Source of the DNA: Gallionella sp.
GTDB lineage: Bacteria > Pseudomonadota > Gammaproteobacteria > Burkholderiales > Gallionellaceae
Direction: 5' to 3'
DNA length: 64,000 nt
Assembly: GCA_023229845.1 (NCBI GenBank)
Contig: JALNYK010000012.1
Span: 21,537-85,536 of the forward strand
The position numbers and the translations under genes were made by a program. Positions 27,661 to 35,955 of the stretch are shown one piece after another. The first letter of the stretch is position 1, and every line of letters begins with the position of its first letter. The notes under the pieces are model-generated. The model did not search any database and was not told the origin of the DNA. It saw only the letters and a program-made list of their open reading frames with translations.

Positions 27661-29442
27661 TTACCGATCGATTTTCTTCAGCAGATACCCGGAAACCAGC
27701 ACCCGTTCCGCGCCATCCACCATCACAAGGCGAACGGTTTCGCCGCCATCGCTCAATGGCCCCAGCAGCAGGCCTTGGTTATCGCTCAACGGCATCAGCG
27801 GAATGCGCACCGTCTCGCCCGCTTCTGTCGGGGTCAGTTCGACCAGCAGGAAGCCGTGTTCCTCGGTCAAGCGGATGCGATCCAGAAGCTTCTGGTCGCC
27901 ATCCAGGTTGGTGATTTCGTAGTCTCCCAGATACTTCCGCCATGCGTCCGGGTTCGATAGCGGCTGAATGCGCTGGCCGATCAATATTTCCTCGTTGCCC
28001 AAATGGCCGACCAGTAGATCGCGCCCATTCAACGTGCGCCGGGAAATCCCGATTTCGCCGATGTCGCCGATGTCGATGTGGAAAATGCCGAGGAGAGAAT
28101 AGTCGAGCGCGTACAGTCCATCGCTGCGACGCACCAGATCGAGGCTGTGTCCGGCGACATCGACGCGCAAGCCGTTGCCGCTTGCATAGACCCTCGCGAA
28201 TCCGGCTTCTGTGGTGTATGCGCCCGCATAGTCGCGCACGGTCTCTACCGGGAGTGCGGTTTTAACCACCTGCGCTTTTTTGCGTTCCGGTTGACGGATG
28301 CCGGTCTTGGCTTCCAGCGCCAGCGAGAGCGCCTCCACGGCGATATGATCGACCGCCTCGCCTGAGGTGTCGGAATTGGATAACACCACGACGCCCAGCT
28401 TATGCCCGGGCAGGATGTACATCTGGCTGCGGAACAGTTGTGTTGCGCCGCCATGACTTGCCACGAGGCCGGCATTCTCCAGCGCAGGTATGCCGGCAAC
28501 GTTCAAGAGCCAGCCCAGTCCTATGCGCAAGCCGAAATCCAGTGGAACACCGGTATTTTGTGGGCGCAGCATCTCGGCGACGGATTCCGCCTTGAGGATG
28601 TGTCGACCGCCCGAAGATCCATCCGCGAACATCATGGACATGAAGCGGCCGAGATCGGCGACGCTGGAGTTGAGTCCGCCTGCGGGTATGTCGCGCAGAA
28701 ACGGTTCTGTCGCCGCCTTTCGACCGCTATGACCCTTGGCCATCAGAGAGGAAGGAGAAAGTCCGGCATCGAACGAGGAGTTCGACATGCCCAGCGGATT
28801 CAGCAGGGCTTGTTGCATGTGTTCTGCGTAGGGCTGACCGCTTTGATTCTGAACCGCGTGACCGAGCAGGGCGATGCCCAGATTGGAATAGGAAAAAATC
28901 CGGTTGGGCGGATAGTCTGCGTAGTCTTCGCGGATGTCCGTTACGAGTCCGGTAAAGGGCCTTGGATGGGAATTAAAGAAGCCCGTCATCCGGTCGCGCG
29001 GCAGGCCTGAATGGTGGGTCATCAACTGGCGCGGCGTGATCTCTGTCGCATCGGGATAACGCGACTTGATCGTAAATTCCGGCAGGCAGTTGCGCAAGGG
29101 CTGGTCGATGTCGAGTTTCCCTTGTTCCGCCAATTGCATTGCGGCCGAGTCGGTGAACAGTTTGGAGATCGAGCCTACCCGGTAAAGCGTTTCGGCTGTC
29201 GCCGGAGTTTTTTTCTCCAGATCGGCATAACCGAAACCCTGGGCCCAGACGATGCGCTGGTCATCTACCAGCGCAATGCTCAACCCGGCCACCGAGTTTT
29301 TATCCATTTCATATTGGATTAGCTGGGTGGTGTATGTCTGAATAGATGCGTAGTCGTCACGGGCAACGCCGGTCGGGCGAGAAGGTGCTGCAGTACAACC
29401 AGTAAGAAGGGCAATTAAGAGGACGATGGATGGAGATTTCAT
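27661..29442 (-). CDS. Serine hydrolase of beta-lactamase/penicillin-binding fold, lipoprotein
   Basis: The 593-aa protein starts with a lipoprotein signal (SIVLLIALLTGC). The class C beta-lactamase-like domain shows the nucleophile motif SISKL (SxxK) near residue 90 and the YSN motif in IFSYSNLGIALLGHA, with a further SHGGATQLF in the third-motif region. The last 170 residues form an extra beta-rich domain, as in many esterase EstB or D-aminopeptidase relatives. The start at MKSPSIV (29442) is chosen for its signal peptide; the frame is open further upstream without a signal. The substrate is unknown. It heads the four-gene run. Confidence 0.85.
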   Translation of the reverse strand: MKSPSIVLLIALLTGCTAAPSRPTGVARDDYASIQTYTTQLIQYEMDKNSVAGLSIALVDDQRIVWAQGFGYADLEKKTPATAETLYRVGSISKLFTDSAAMQLAEQGKLDIDQPLRNCLPEFTIKSRYPDATEITPRQLMTHHSGLPRDRMTGFFNSHPRPFTGLVTDIREDYADYPPNRIFSYSNLGIALLGHAVQNQSGQPYAEHMQQALLNPLGMSNSSFDAGLSPSSLMAKGHSGRKAATEPFLRDIPAGGLNSSVADLGRFMSMMFADGSSGGRHILKAESVAEMLRPQNTGVPLDFGLRIGLGWLLNVAGIPALENAGLVASHGGATQLFRSQMYILPGHKLGVVVLSNSDTSGEAVDHIAVEALSLALEAKTGIRQPERKKAQVVKTALPVETVRDYAGAYTTEAGFARVYASGNGLRVDVAGHSLDLVRRSDGLYALDYSLLGIFHIDIGDIGEIGISRRTLNGRDLLVGHLGNEEILIGQRIQPLSNPDAWRKYLGDYEITNLDGDQKLLDRIRLTEEHGFLLVELTPTEAGETVRIPLMPLSDNQGLLLGPLSDGGETVRLVMVDGAERVLVSGYLLKKIDR

Positions 29443-29485
29443 GATCTCGGATATTGTGCTTGAAGCGTGTCGCTGGCTTTGCGTG

Positions 29486-29911
29486 TTAAGCAGCGTTGCG
29501 CATGGATACGACGGACATGGCGCGTTTCGGTGCATGAAAGCCTCTTGCAAGAAAGAAGTCGCGAGTGTCTTCGAAGGGCGTGCCGTAAATTGGAACGCCG
29601 CGGCATTTTTCAACGATCAGTGCGAGCAGCGCAGAGCCAATGCCACGGTGCTGAAACTGTGGCCGCACGATCAATTCTCCGATGAAAGTAGAGAACGCCC
29701 CGTCGGTGAATGCCGTGACGTAACCGACCAGCTGGCCGCTTGCATCCTTGCAATGTGCGACCAGGGGATACGCGGCCATGGAGCGCAGCAGCATTTCCGG
29801 TTGGTAGTCCGCTTCGTCTCCCCAGCCGACCGACGCCATCAGATTGGCGAGCTCGGCAGGTTCAATGTTCTTGTCCGCATGAATCTCAAAACCATGTGTG
29901 TTTGTGGGCAT
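29486..29911 (-). CDS. GNAT-family acetyltransferase
   Basis: The 141-aa protein has the GNAT acetyl-CoA loop in FIGELIVRPQFQHRGIGSAL (Q/RxxGxG/A) and a C-terminal strand with DTRDFFLARGFHAP. The start at 29911 follows AGGAG and gives MPTNTHG; the frame is open upstream through the promoter. The acetyl acceptor is unknown. The gene has its own promoter, overlapped by a long palindrome (29942-29980), so it is probably induced by relief of repression. No regulator gene lies beside it. Confidence 0.88.
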   Translation of the reverse strand: MPTNTHGFEIHADKNIEPAELANLMASVGWGDEADYQPEMLLRSMAAYPLVAHCKDASGQLVGYVTAFTDGAFSTFIGELIVRPQFQHRGIGSALLALIVEKCRGVPIYGTPFEDTRDFFLARGFHAPKRAMSVVSMRNAA

Positions 29912-29941
29912 GACGCGATTCTCCTGTGTCGATGAGAGGCA

Positions 29942-29985
29942 ACTCTGTTTTGCAGAGTATATTACTCTGTAAAACAGAGTGTCAA
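29942..29985 (-). promoter_or_regulatory. Sigma70-type promoter overlapped by a two-part palindromic operator
   Basis: On the minus strand TTGACA (29985-29980) and TATACT (29961-29956) are 18 nt apart. The interval and the -10 box are covered by a near-perfect 39-bp palindrome made of two units, ACTCTGTTTTACAGAGT and ACTCTGCAAAACAGAGT, separated by AATAT. The start codon of the GNAT gene is 31 nt beyond the palindrome. Such an arrangement is typical of a tightly repressed promoter. Confidence 0.85.
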
Positions 29986-30027
29986 TGCGCAAATGCGGGT
30001 TATATCGTTTGGTGCGGGCTAATGATG

Positions 30028-30056
30028 AAAAAAACGGGGCGTATCGCTACGCCCCG
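30028..30056 (-). terminator. Rho-independent terminator after the dhc gene
   Basis: On the minus strand a GC-rich stem (CGGGGCGTA/TACGCCCCG) around a short loop is followed by seven T residues. It lies 43 nt after the stop of the diheme cytochrome gene. Confidence 0.88.
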
Positions 30057-30098
30057 AATGGATGAAATATCAGAAAGGGCGACCGAAGTCGCAGGCGA

Positions 30099-30581
30099 TC
30101 AGTCGTCGTCGTCTTCCTCTTCTTCCCAGCGCTTGCCGCCCGGCATGCGGACGTCGTGTTCGGAGTAACCGCGTGCGACGTTCTTGTGGCAGGCCGAGCA
30201 GTTGGATTTGCTCTTCACCTCGGGATGCACCCATTCCTTTGGCGAGACCGAGCGGTGTTCGCGCTTGAACCAAGGCGTGTCGCTGATGCGCAGGCTGGTG
30301 GCACTATGACGTTCTCCGCTGCCGGCATTCTTTTTCATAAATTCGAGGATGTCCTTGTTGTCCCTGGCATCCAGTTCCGCATTTGCGCCGAAATGCTTGT
30401 TCAGCCCTCCCATCAGTTTCTGCCAGTCGTTGGCCGTCAGCAGCTTCGGTGGGTAGACGATGTGGCAGCTGCCGCATTCTTCTTTCCACTTGGCGTTCTC
30501 GGGGACCGCCATCTTACCGCCATCCGCATAGGCGACATTCATGCCCAACGCCAGCAACAACAATACCATTAAGCGTTTCAT
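30099..30581 (-). CDS. Diheme cytochrome c (DHC type)
   Basis: The 160-aa exported protein has a signal peptide (LMVLLLLALGMNVAYA) and two heme c motifs, CGSCH near residue 36 and CSACH near residue 131. It ends in an acidic tail of Glu and Asp (EEEEDDDD). It belongs by pattern to the diheme cytochrome c family that donates electrons to SHP. Its ATG overlaps the stop of the SHP-like gene by 4 nt (ATGA), so the two are translated together. In Rhodobacter the same pair sits beside a membrane cytochrome b, which is absent here. Confidence 0.85.
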   Translation of the reverse strand: MKRLMVLLLLALGMNVAYADGGKMAVPENAKWKEECGSCHIVYPPKLLTANDWQKLMGGLNKHFGANAELDARDNKDILEFMKKNAGSGERHSATSLRISDTPWFKREHRSVSPKEWVHPEVKSKSNCSACHKNVARGYSEHDVRMPGGKRWEEEEDDDD

Positions 30582-30988
30582 GCCTTGCCACCTTCAATGG
30601 CGAACTGGATGAAGTCGGCCTTTTCGGCCGGGGTGCATTCGCGGCCGACCACTTCGTTGCAGTTGCGCTTGAGCCACTTCTCGACCTTCTTGGTAGTGGT
30701 GAAGCGTTCTGGGTTGGCGGCAGGGGCGAGTGGTTCGATGACCTTGCCGGTGATGACGTGCTTGCCGGACGAATTCAGGTCTTTGGTGTGGCAGCTGGCG
30801 CAGCTCGGCATGTCTTTGGAAACGCCGAACTCCTTGGTGAAGAAGCTCTTGCCGCGTGCGGCGGAGGGCTTGAATCCGGCACCGGCTTCGGTGGTGTATT
30901 TGGCGACGAAGTCTTTCGGCGTCTCCGCCAGAGCCTGTGCCGAGCCTGTCAGCAATAACAGGGCGAGGGCGATTTTCTTTGCAGTCAT
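30578..30988 (-). CDS. SHP/DUF1924-type monoheme cytochrome c
   Basis: The 136-aa exported protein has a signal peptide (IALALLLLTGSAQALAE) and a single heme c motif, CASCH, within KDMPSCASCHTKDLNSSGKH. The C-terminal half, KWLKRNCNEVVGRECTPAEK, matches the SHP (sphaeroides heme protein)/DUF1924 family. Members bind O2 or NO at a heme with an unusual Asn ligand. It overlaps the diheme cytochrome gene by 4 nt. The pair probably forms a small periplasmic electron-transfer module; the physiological substrate is not established. Confidence 0.83.
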   Translation of the reverse strand: MTAKKIALALLLLTGSAQALAETPKDFVAKYTTEAGAGFKPSAARGKSFFTKEFGVSKDMPSCASCHTKDLNSSGKHVITGKVIEPLAPAANPERFTTTKKVEKWLKRNCNEVVGRECTPAEKADFIQFAIEGGKA

Positions 30989-31043
30989 AATGCTTCCTTC
31001 GGTTAACGAATGTTTGTGGGTAAATTCTGTTTGCGAAATAGTT

Positions 31044-31949
31044 TTAAGCAGGTCGATCCAGCGGCTCGTCCGACAGCGACACCGGGTCTTCCAGCGGTTC
31101 CAGATGGGTCGTCACATGGGAATAGGGCACAACGGCGCGGATGTCAGCCTCGATGCGTTCCATCCAGTCGTGACCTTGCTGCACCGTCCATGCGCCGGGC
31201 ACCAGCACATGCAGCGTGACGAAGGCGCGCATGCCGGCCTGGCGGGTGCGCAGCGCATGGTAGTCCAGCCCCTGTGCGCGATAGCCTTCCAGCACGGTTT
31301 CGATCGAGCGGATATGCTCTTCGGGAATCGCGGCATCCATCAGGCCAGAGGCGGAGCGTTGTAGCAACTGCCAGCCGGTCCAGACGATGTTGGCGGCCAC
31401 CAGCAATGCGATGACCGGGTCCAGCCAGAGCCAGCCTGTCAGCCATACCAGCCCGACGCCGGTTATCACGCCCGCCGATGTCCACACGTCGGTGAGCAGA
31501 TGATGCGCATCCGCCTCCAGCGTGATCGAGTTATGTTTTTTTCCCACCGCCATCAGCGTGCGGGCGGTGACGAGATTGATGATCGATGCCACCACCGAGA
31601 CGGCCAGACCGATGCCGACCGATTCAATGGCCTGCGGATGGAGCAGGCGGTCGATGCCCGCATAGGCGATGCTGCCGGCGGCGACCAGGATCAGGAAGCC
31701 CTCGAACGCACTGGAGAAATATTCCGCCTTGCCGTGACCGTAGGCATGGTTCTCGTCCGCCGGGGTCATCGCCAGCGACAGCATCGCCAGCGCCATCAGC
31801 GCGCCGGCCAGATTGACGAAGGATTCGAGTGCATCGGACAGCAGGCCGACCGAACCGGTCATCCACCAGGCCACGCCCTTGAGCAGGATGGTGGAGAGGG
31901 CGGCGGCGATGGAAAGATAGACGTAACGTTTGAGCGAGGCAGGCAGCAT
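31044..31949 (-). CDS. Cation diffusion facilitator family transporter
   Basis: The 301-aa protein has six hydrophobic helices and the CDF metal-binding signatures: LSDALESFVNLAGALMAL in helix 2 (D..E position) and HHLLTDVWTSAGVITGVGLV in helix 5 (HxxxD). The C-terminal cytoplasmic domain (from about 210) contains HALRTRQAGMRAFVTLHVLV. It exports divalent metals such as Zn, Fe, Mn or Co by proton antiport; the metal cannot be chosen from sequence. The gene precedes the SHP/DHC genes on the same strand by 55 nt. Confidence 0.93.
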   Translation of the reverse strand: MLPASLKRYVYLSIAAALSTILLKGVAWWMTGSVGLLSDALESFVNLAGALMALAMLSLAMTPADENHAYGHGKAEYFSSAFEGFLILVAAGSIAYAGIDRLLHPQAIESVGIGLAVSVVASIINLVTARTLMAVGKKHNSITLEADAHHLLTDVWTSAGVITGVGLVWLTGWLWLDPVIALLVAANIVWTGWQLLQRSASGLMDAAIPEEHIRSIETVLEGYRAQGLDYHALRTRQAGMRAFVTLHVLVPGAWTVQQGHDWMERIEADIRAVVPYSHVTTHLEPLEDPVSLSDEPLDRPA

Positions 31950-32135
31950 GGTCGATGTTTTTATTGGTCAATGGTTGGTTGCGGTGACACGGTATTCTGC
32001 ATCATCCAACGGTATATCGAAACCCGACGAGAGACCGAGGGCGGCGACGCGAGTTCATTGCAGTCACAATTTTTTACATATTGCGAACGCCTGCGGCAGA
32101 AATCGGGGCTGCGGCTCGACTGGTAGAATGAGGCC

Positions 32136-32693
32136 ATGCGCAAATTCTTTCGCCAATTCCATGCCCGATCCGAGGCGATCAGGCAGCATCGCTGGCTCAA
32201 GCCGTTCGCCGGCTGGTTGCACCATCCCAACCTCTGGCATTTTCATCGCCGTTCGGTGTCGGGCGGCGTGGCGGTAGGGCTGTTATGCGGGCTGGTTCCC
32301 GGGCCGTTTCAGGTGATTTCGGCGGTGCTGCTTGCCGTGTTGCTGCGCGTCAACTTGCCGCTGGCGGCGATCGTCACCGCCTACACCAATCCTTTCACCA
32401 TCGTGCCGTTGTATTTGCTGGCGTACGAACTGGGACGTCTGGTGCTCGGCGCGTCCAACGGCATGTCTGTCGAGCCGCCCCCGTTTCCGGAGATGCAGTG
32501 GGACAACTGGGCCGGCGCGCTGTGGGAATGGCTGACCGCACTCGGTCAACCGCTGCTGCTCGGCTTGCCGTTGCTTGCACTGAGTCTGTCCATAGCCGGT
32601 TATCTGCTGGTGCGCGTAGTGTGGCGTATCGCGGTGGTACTGCGCTGGAATGCCAGAAAAAGGCATCGCACAAAAAAAAGCCCCCGGCAGTAA
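32136..32693 (+). CDS. DUF2062 membrane protein
   Basis: The 185-aa protein carries the DUF2062 core: HRRSVSGGVAVGLLCGLVPG, FQVISAVLLAVLLRVNLPLA and YTNPFTIVPLYLLAYELGRL, with three or four membrane helices. It begins with a basic, His-rich cytoplasmic segment and ends KRHRTKKSPRQ. The function is unknown. Its 3' end overlaps the terminator serving the lol genes on the other strand. Confidence 0.85.
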   Translation: MRKFFRQFHARSEAIRQHRWLKPFAGWLHHPNLWHFHRRSVSGGVAVGLLCGLVPGPFQVISAVLLAVLLRVNLPLAAIVTAYTNPFTIVPLYLLAYELGRLVLGASNGMSVEPPPFPEMQWDNWAGALWEWLTALGQPLLLGLPLLALSLSIAGYLLVRVVWRIAVVLRWNARKRHRTKKSPRQ

Positions 32694-32708
32694 GAGGGGG
32701 CCGGGGGC
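32672..32708 (-). terminator. Rho-independent terminator for the lol operon
   Basis: On the minus strand the stem GCCCCCGGC/GCCGGGGGC is followed by eight T residues. It lies about 150 nt after the lolD stop and overlaps the last codons of the convergent DUF2062 gene. Confidence 0.85.
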
Positions 32709-32859
32709 AATGTCTTAACTTGGTTAAGACCACGCTCAGGGAGGAGAAACGTGTGAGACGCATAGTGCATCTTCCCCACGGCCATGAATATCAGCAGATT
32801 CCTAAAATTCCCTAGGAAAACAGAACCCGGCGGTACATGGTTTGCCTATGTGGAGTTTC

Positions 32860-33549
32860 TTATGCTCCCTGGATTTCCTGCAACGCGCCATCGACCAGAC
32901 GCAGTCTGCGTTGCATGCGTCCGGCCAGTTCGAGGTCGTGAGTGACGACGATGAAGCTGGTGTTGAACTGTTCGTTGAGCTGCTGCATCAGCTCGAACAG
33001 CGCTTCTGCGCTGTTGCGGTCCAGGTTGCCGGTCGGCTCATCAGCCAGCACGCAGGCCGGTTCGGTGACCAGCGCGCGCGCCACCGCAGTGCGCTGGCGT
33101 TCGCCGCCGGACAGCTCGGACGGCAGATGGTCGAGGCGGTGCGCCAGTCCGACGCGTTCCAGCATCGCGGCGGCGCGCGGTGCGGCCTCGATGCGCTGCA
33201 TGCCGCGGATCAGCAGCGGCATCGCGACGTTCTCCAGCGCGGTGAATTCCGGCAGCAGGTGATGGAACTGGTAGACGAAGCCCAGCGAGCGATTGCGCAA
33301 GTCGCCACGCTGTGTCTCGTTCATCTTCTGCACATTTTGCCCGAGGATCTCGACGCTGCCGCCGCTGGCGTTATCCAGCCCGCCGAGCAGATGCAGCAGC
33401 GTGCTCTTGCCGGAGCCGGAAGCGCCGACGATCGCCAGCCGCTCGCCGCGCGCCACATCGAGATCGACGCCGCGCAGCACCGGCACATCCTGTTTGCCGA
33501 TGGTGAAGGTCTTGCTCAGGCCGCGGCAGGAAATGATCAGGTTACTCAT
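32860..33549 (-). CDS. lolD: Lipoprotein-releasing ABC transporter ATPase LolD
   Basis: The 229-aa ABC ATPase has the Walker A VGASGSGKSTLLHLLGGLD, the signature LSGGERQRTAVARAL, and Walker B ACVLADEPTGNLD. The string SLGFVYQFHHLLPEFTALEN is diagnostic of LolD. With LolC/E it releases outer-membrane lipoproteins from the inner membrane to LolA. The start overlaps the end of lolC by 8 nt. Confidence 0.95.
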   Translation of the reverse strand: MSNLIISCRGLSKTFTIGKQDVPVLRGVDLDVARGERLAIVGASGSGKSTLLHLLGGLDNASGGSVEILGQNVQKMNETQRGDLRNRSLGFVYQFHHLLPEFTALENVAMPLLIRGMQRIEAAPRAAAMLERVGLAHRLDHLPSELSGGERQRTAVARALVTEPACVLADEPTGNLDRNSAEALFELMQQLNEQFNTSFIVVTHDLELAGRMQRRLRLVDGALQEIQGA

Positions 33550-34786
33550 AGCGCAACGCCTCCGCCGGTTGGGTCTTCGACGCGCGGTAACTCGGGTACA
33601 GCGTCGCCAGCAGGCTGATCAGGAACGACATCGCCGCGATCAGCGCGACCTCGGCATAGCGCAGGTCGGACGGCAGTTCGGTGATGTAGTACACATCCTT
33701 CGCGAGGAACTGCACGCCCAGCGATTGTTCGATGAAGGGAATCACCACGTCGAGATTCAGCGCCAGCGCGATGCCGCCCAAGCAGCCCGTCAGCGTGCCG
33801 ATCACGCCGATCACCACGCCCTGCACGATGAATATTTTCATGATGCTGCGCGGCGACGCGCCCAGCGTGCGCAGGATCGCGATGTCCGCCTGCTTGTCGG
33901 TCACCGCCATCACCAGCGTCGAGACGATGTTGAACGCGGCGACCGCGACGATCAGCGACAGGATGATAAACATCATGCGCTTCTCCATTTGCACCGCCTT
34001 GAAATAGTTGCTGTTCTGGTGCGTCCAGTCGTTCGCGTACAGCTCCGGCGGCAACTCGCTTTGCAACTCCTGTGCGACGCGCGGCGCGAGATCGATGTCG
34101 CGCAGTTTGCTGCTGATGCCGGTCACCGCGTCGCCCAGCAGGAACAGCTTCTGCGCATCGTTCATCTGGATCAGCGCGAGGCTGCTGTCGTAGGGCGCCA
34201 TGCCGATCTCGAAAATGCCGGCCACGCGGAACTGCTTCAGGCGCGGCATCATCCCGGCCGGCGTGATCTGCCCCTGGGGGGCGATCAGCATTACCTTCTC
34301 GCCCATCTTCACGCCGAGCGCGCGCGCCAGGTCGGAACCGAGCACGATATTGAACTCGCCCTCGCGCAAGTCTTCCAGCGCGCCAACCTTGATCTTGCTC
34401 GACAACTCCGTGATCGCCGTCTCGCGCGCCGGATCGATACCGCGCACCATTACCCCCTGCACGCTCTGCCCGAACGACAGCATGCCCTGACCGGAGACAT
34501 AAGGCGCGGCGGCGGCCACCTGCGGATGTCGCGCGACCCGGTCAAGAACGACAGGCCAGTCGTACATCCGCCCGCCGTCCGCGACCACTTCGAGATGCGG
34601 CGACGCACCCAGCATGCGTTCGCGTATCTCCTTCTGGAACCCGTTCATCACCGACAGCACCACGATCAGCGCCATCACCCCCAGCCCCATGCCCAGCATC
34701 GAGATCAGCGAAATGAACGAAATGAAATGATTGCGGCGCTTGGCGCGGGTGTAACGCAGGCCGATGAAAAGTTCGTATGGTTGCAA
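33542..34786 (-). CDS. lolC: Lipoprotein-releasing ABC transporter permease LolC/E
   Basis: The 414-aa permease begins QPYELFIGLRYTRAKRRNHF with FISFISLISMLGMGLGVMAL, the LolC/E start. It has one N-terminal helix, a large periplasmic domain, and three C-terminal helices (FIILSLIVAVAAFNIVSTLV, LTGCLGGIALALNL, VALIAAMSFLISLLATLYPS). No ATG fits this start; a TTG at 34786 gives the expected length and first residues, although the upstream ribosome site is poor. The frame is open far upstream but that part lies in palindromic repeats. Only one permease gene is present beside lolD. Confidence 0.93.
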   Translation of the reverse strand: MQPYELFIGLRYTRAKRRNHFISFISLISMLGMGLGVMALIVVLSVMNGFQKEIRERMLGASPHLEVVADGGRMYDWPVVLDRVARHPQVAAAAPYVSGQGMLSFGQSVQGVMVRGIDPARETAITELSSKIKVGALEDLREGEFNIVLGSDLARALGVKMGEKVMLIAPQGQITPAGMMPRLKQFRVAGIFEIGMAPYDSSLALIQMNDAQKLFLLGDAVTGISSKLRDIDLAPRVAQELQSELPPELYANDWTHQNSNYFKAVQMEKRMMFIILSLIVAVAAFNIVSTLVMAVTDKQADIAILRTLGASPRSIMKIFIVQGVVIGVIGTLTGCLGGIALALNLDVVIPFIEQSLGVQFLAKDVYYITELPSDLRYAEVALIAAMSFLISLLATLYPSYRASKTQPAEALRYE

Positions 34787-34913
34787 GGTGAATAAAAGAT
34801 GAATGCCGAAAACGGGCGTAAGTGTGCCACAAGGCAGCGGGCGAGGCATCCTTTTGCCTAACCTCGCGTAGCGAGAACGGCGGAGGCGGGCAGGGAGTGT
34901 CCGTGCCGAACTT

Positions 34914-35008
34914 GTAGGGGCGCGATTCATCGCGCCCTGAAATGCCGACAAATAGCACTTGCATCGAAGTTCAGACACCCCCGTAGGGGCACGGCGCGCC
35001 GTGCCCAT
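34914..35008. repeat. Two GTAGGGGC palindromes upstream of lolC
   Basis: GTAGGGGCGCGATTCATCGC then GCCC starts at 34914, identical to the arm at 11276. GTAGGGGCACGGCGCGCCGT then GCCC starts at 34983, the sister form also found at 58397. The stretch 34787-35344 contains these and one possible small remnant reading frame but no other convincing gene. Confidence 0.88.
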
Positions 35009-35093
35009 CGGATTACAGATTTCAATCATCATCTGCACGGGAGTGCAGACGTTATGCGGTGCCGAAGTTCTGACCACAAACCTTGCCGCTGTT

Positions 35094-35204
35094 TCAATCC
35101 TCTTCGGGCGCGAAGGGAAACTCTATATTCCAGGCCGGCGCGTCGGCTTCGATCCCCACGGGATTCAGGGAATGTTCTTCCGCGTCCAACTGGTTCGTCA
35201 GCAT
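35094..35204 (-). CDS. Small open frame, possible gene remnant
   Basis: A 36-codon frame starts MLTNQLDAEEHSLNPVGIEA and ends PFAPEED before a TGA. The frame stays open and protein-like for about 30 further codons upstream (YILFKLLDATFTDAAGCF) without a start codon. The composition looks like a real protein tail rather than a shadow, but nothing identifies it. It lies between lolC and the ParDE remnant and may be the end of a decayed gene. Confidence 0.3.
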   Translation of the reverse strand: MLTNQLDAEEHSLNPVGIEADAPAWNIEFPFAPEED

Positions 35205-35344
35205 GAAGCAACCTGCCGCGTCCGTGAACGTCGCATCCAGCAGCTTGAACAGGATGTAGCGAAATCTATCAATGCAGCAATGAAGTATCGCCGTCTGGTC
35301 AGCAACGAGGCGCGGCAGGGGTTAATGCTGGAGTGGATCGCGGG

Positions 35345-35632
35345 TTATGGGTATTGCTGCAATTGATGCAGCACGTTCAGGATCGTGACATTGTGCGCGG
35401 TCAGCTTGTAAATCAGGGTGTAAGGATACTTCGGCAATACTAGCTCCCGCGTCTTCTCGACGCTTCCGGGGCGCCCCAATTCTGGGTTTAGCTCCAGTCG
35501 CTAGGCGCACCGGAAAATCGCTTCCGCCACCTTGTCCGCAGCCGCTTCGTTGCGCTCGGAAATGTAAGCCTCGATGTCGGCGACATCGAGAATGGCATCG
35601 GCTGAAAACTCAAGCTGCTTTTTTGCGCGCAT
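35345..35632 (-). pseudogene. ParE/RelE-type toxin with in-frame stop
   Basis: The frame begins MRAKKQLEFSADAILDVADI and runs to an amber TAG at 35503-35501 after 43 codons (EAIFRCA-stop). The same frame then continues without shift through GRPGSVEKTRELVLPKYPYT and ILNVLHQLQQYP to a TAA. Together the parts give a normal 95-codon ParE-type protein (the TRELV.PKYPY and VLH..Q motifs are intact). One nonsense change therefore seems to have inactivated the toxin. Its start overlaps the antitoxin gene by 23 nt. Unless the stop is read through or is a sequencing error, only the antitoxin is functional. Confidence 0.8.
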
Positions 35633-35855
35633 TCCTCGCCTTCGCCAGTTGCGTCCAGAATTCCTCCTTGCCGAATACTTTGCCCGCTTTCGCGCTTTCA
35701 ATGCTGGCGCGCACTTTTTTGGCCTTCCACTCTTCGTAGTCCAGACGGTCGTTGATGGCTTGTTTGGCCAAGGCTTCCGGTGTGCGCCGCGAGGATGCGG
35801 CTATTTTCTCCAGTCGCTCGATGACGGATTGCGGCAGGTTGATGGTGGTTGTCAT
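35610..35855 (-). CDS. ParD/RHH-type antitoxin
   Basis: The 81-aa protein starts MTTTINLPQSVIERLEKIAA, a ribbon-helix-helix pattern, and has a basic, Ala/Lys-rich C-terminus. It directly precedes and overlaps the interrupted ParE-type toxin gene. The ATG at 35855 is preceded by GAGGGCATCGCT. It lies 100 nt from the trailer end of the CRISPR array. The paired toxin identifies it as an antitoxin; alone the sequence would only support a DNA-binding RHH protein. Confidence 0.75.
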   Translation of the reverse strand: MTTTINLPQSVIERLEKIAASSRRTPEALAKQAINDRLDYEEWKAKKVRASIESAKAGKVFGKEEFWTQLAKARNARKKAA

Positions 35856-35955
35856 AGCGATGCCCTCCCGAGGCTTGTTACGAGCCGCCGATTCTACGCC
35901 AAACAATTGGCGAAGAAAATTCATCGGGCGATGCCGCCCGTGTTGCGGCGAGTGT

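Noticed and set aside
35091..35102. GTTTCAATCCTC, identical to the first 12 bases of the CRISPR repeat, 850 bp outside the array
   Set aside because: The following bases do not match the repeat and there is no second copy at the array period. It overlaps the stop of a small open frame. Probably chance, though a relic repeat is not excluded.
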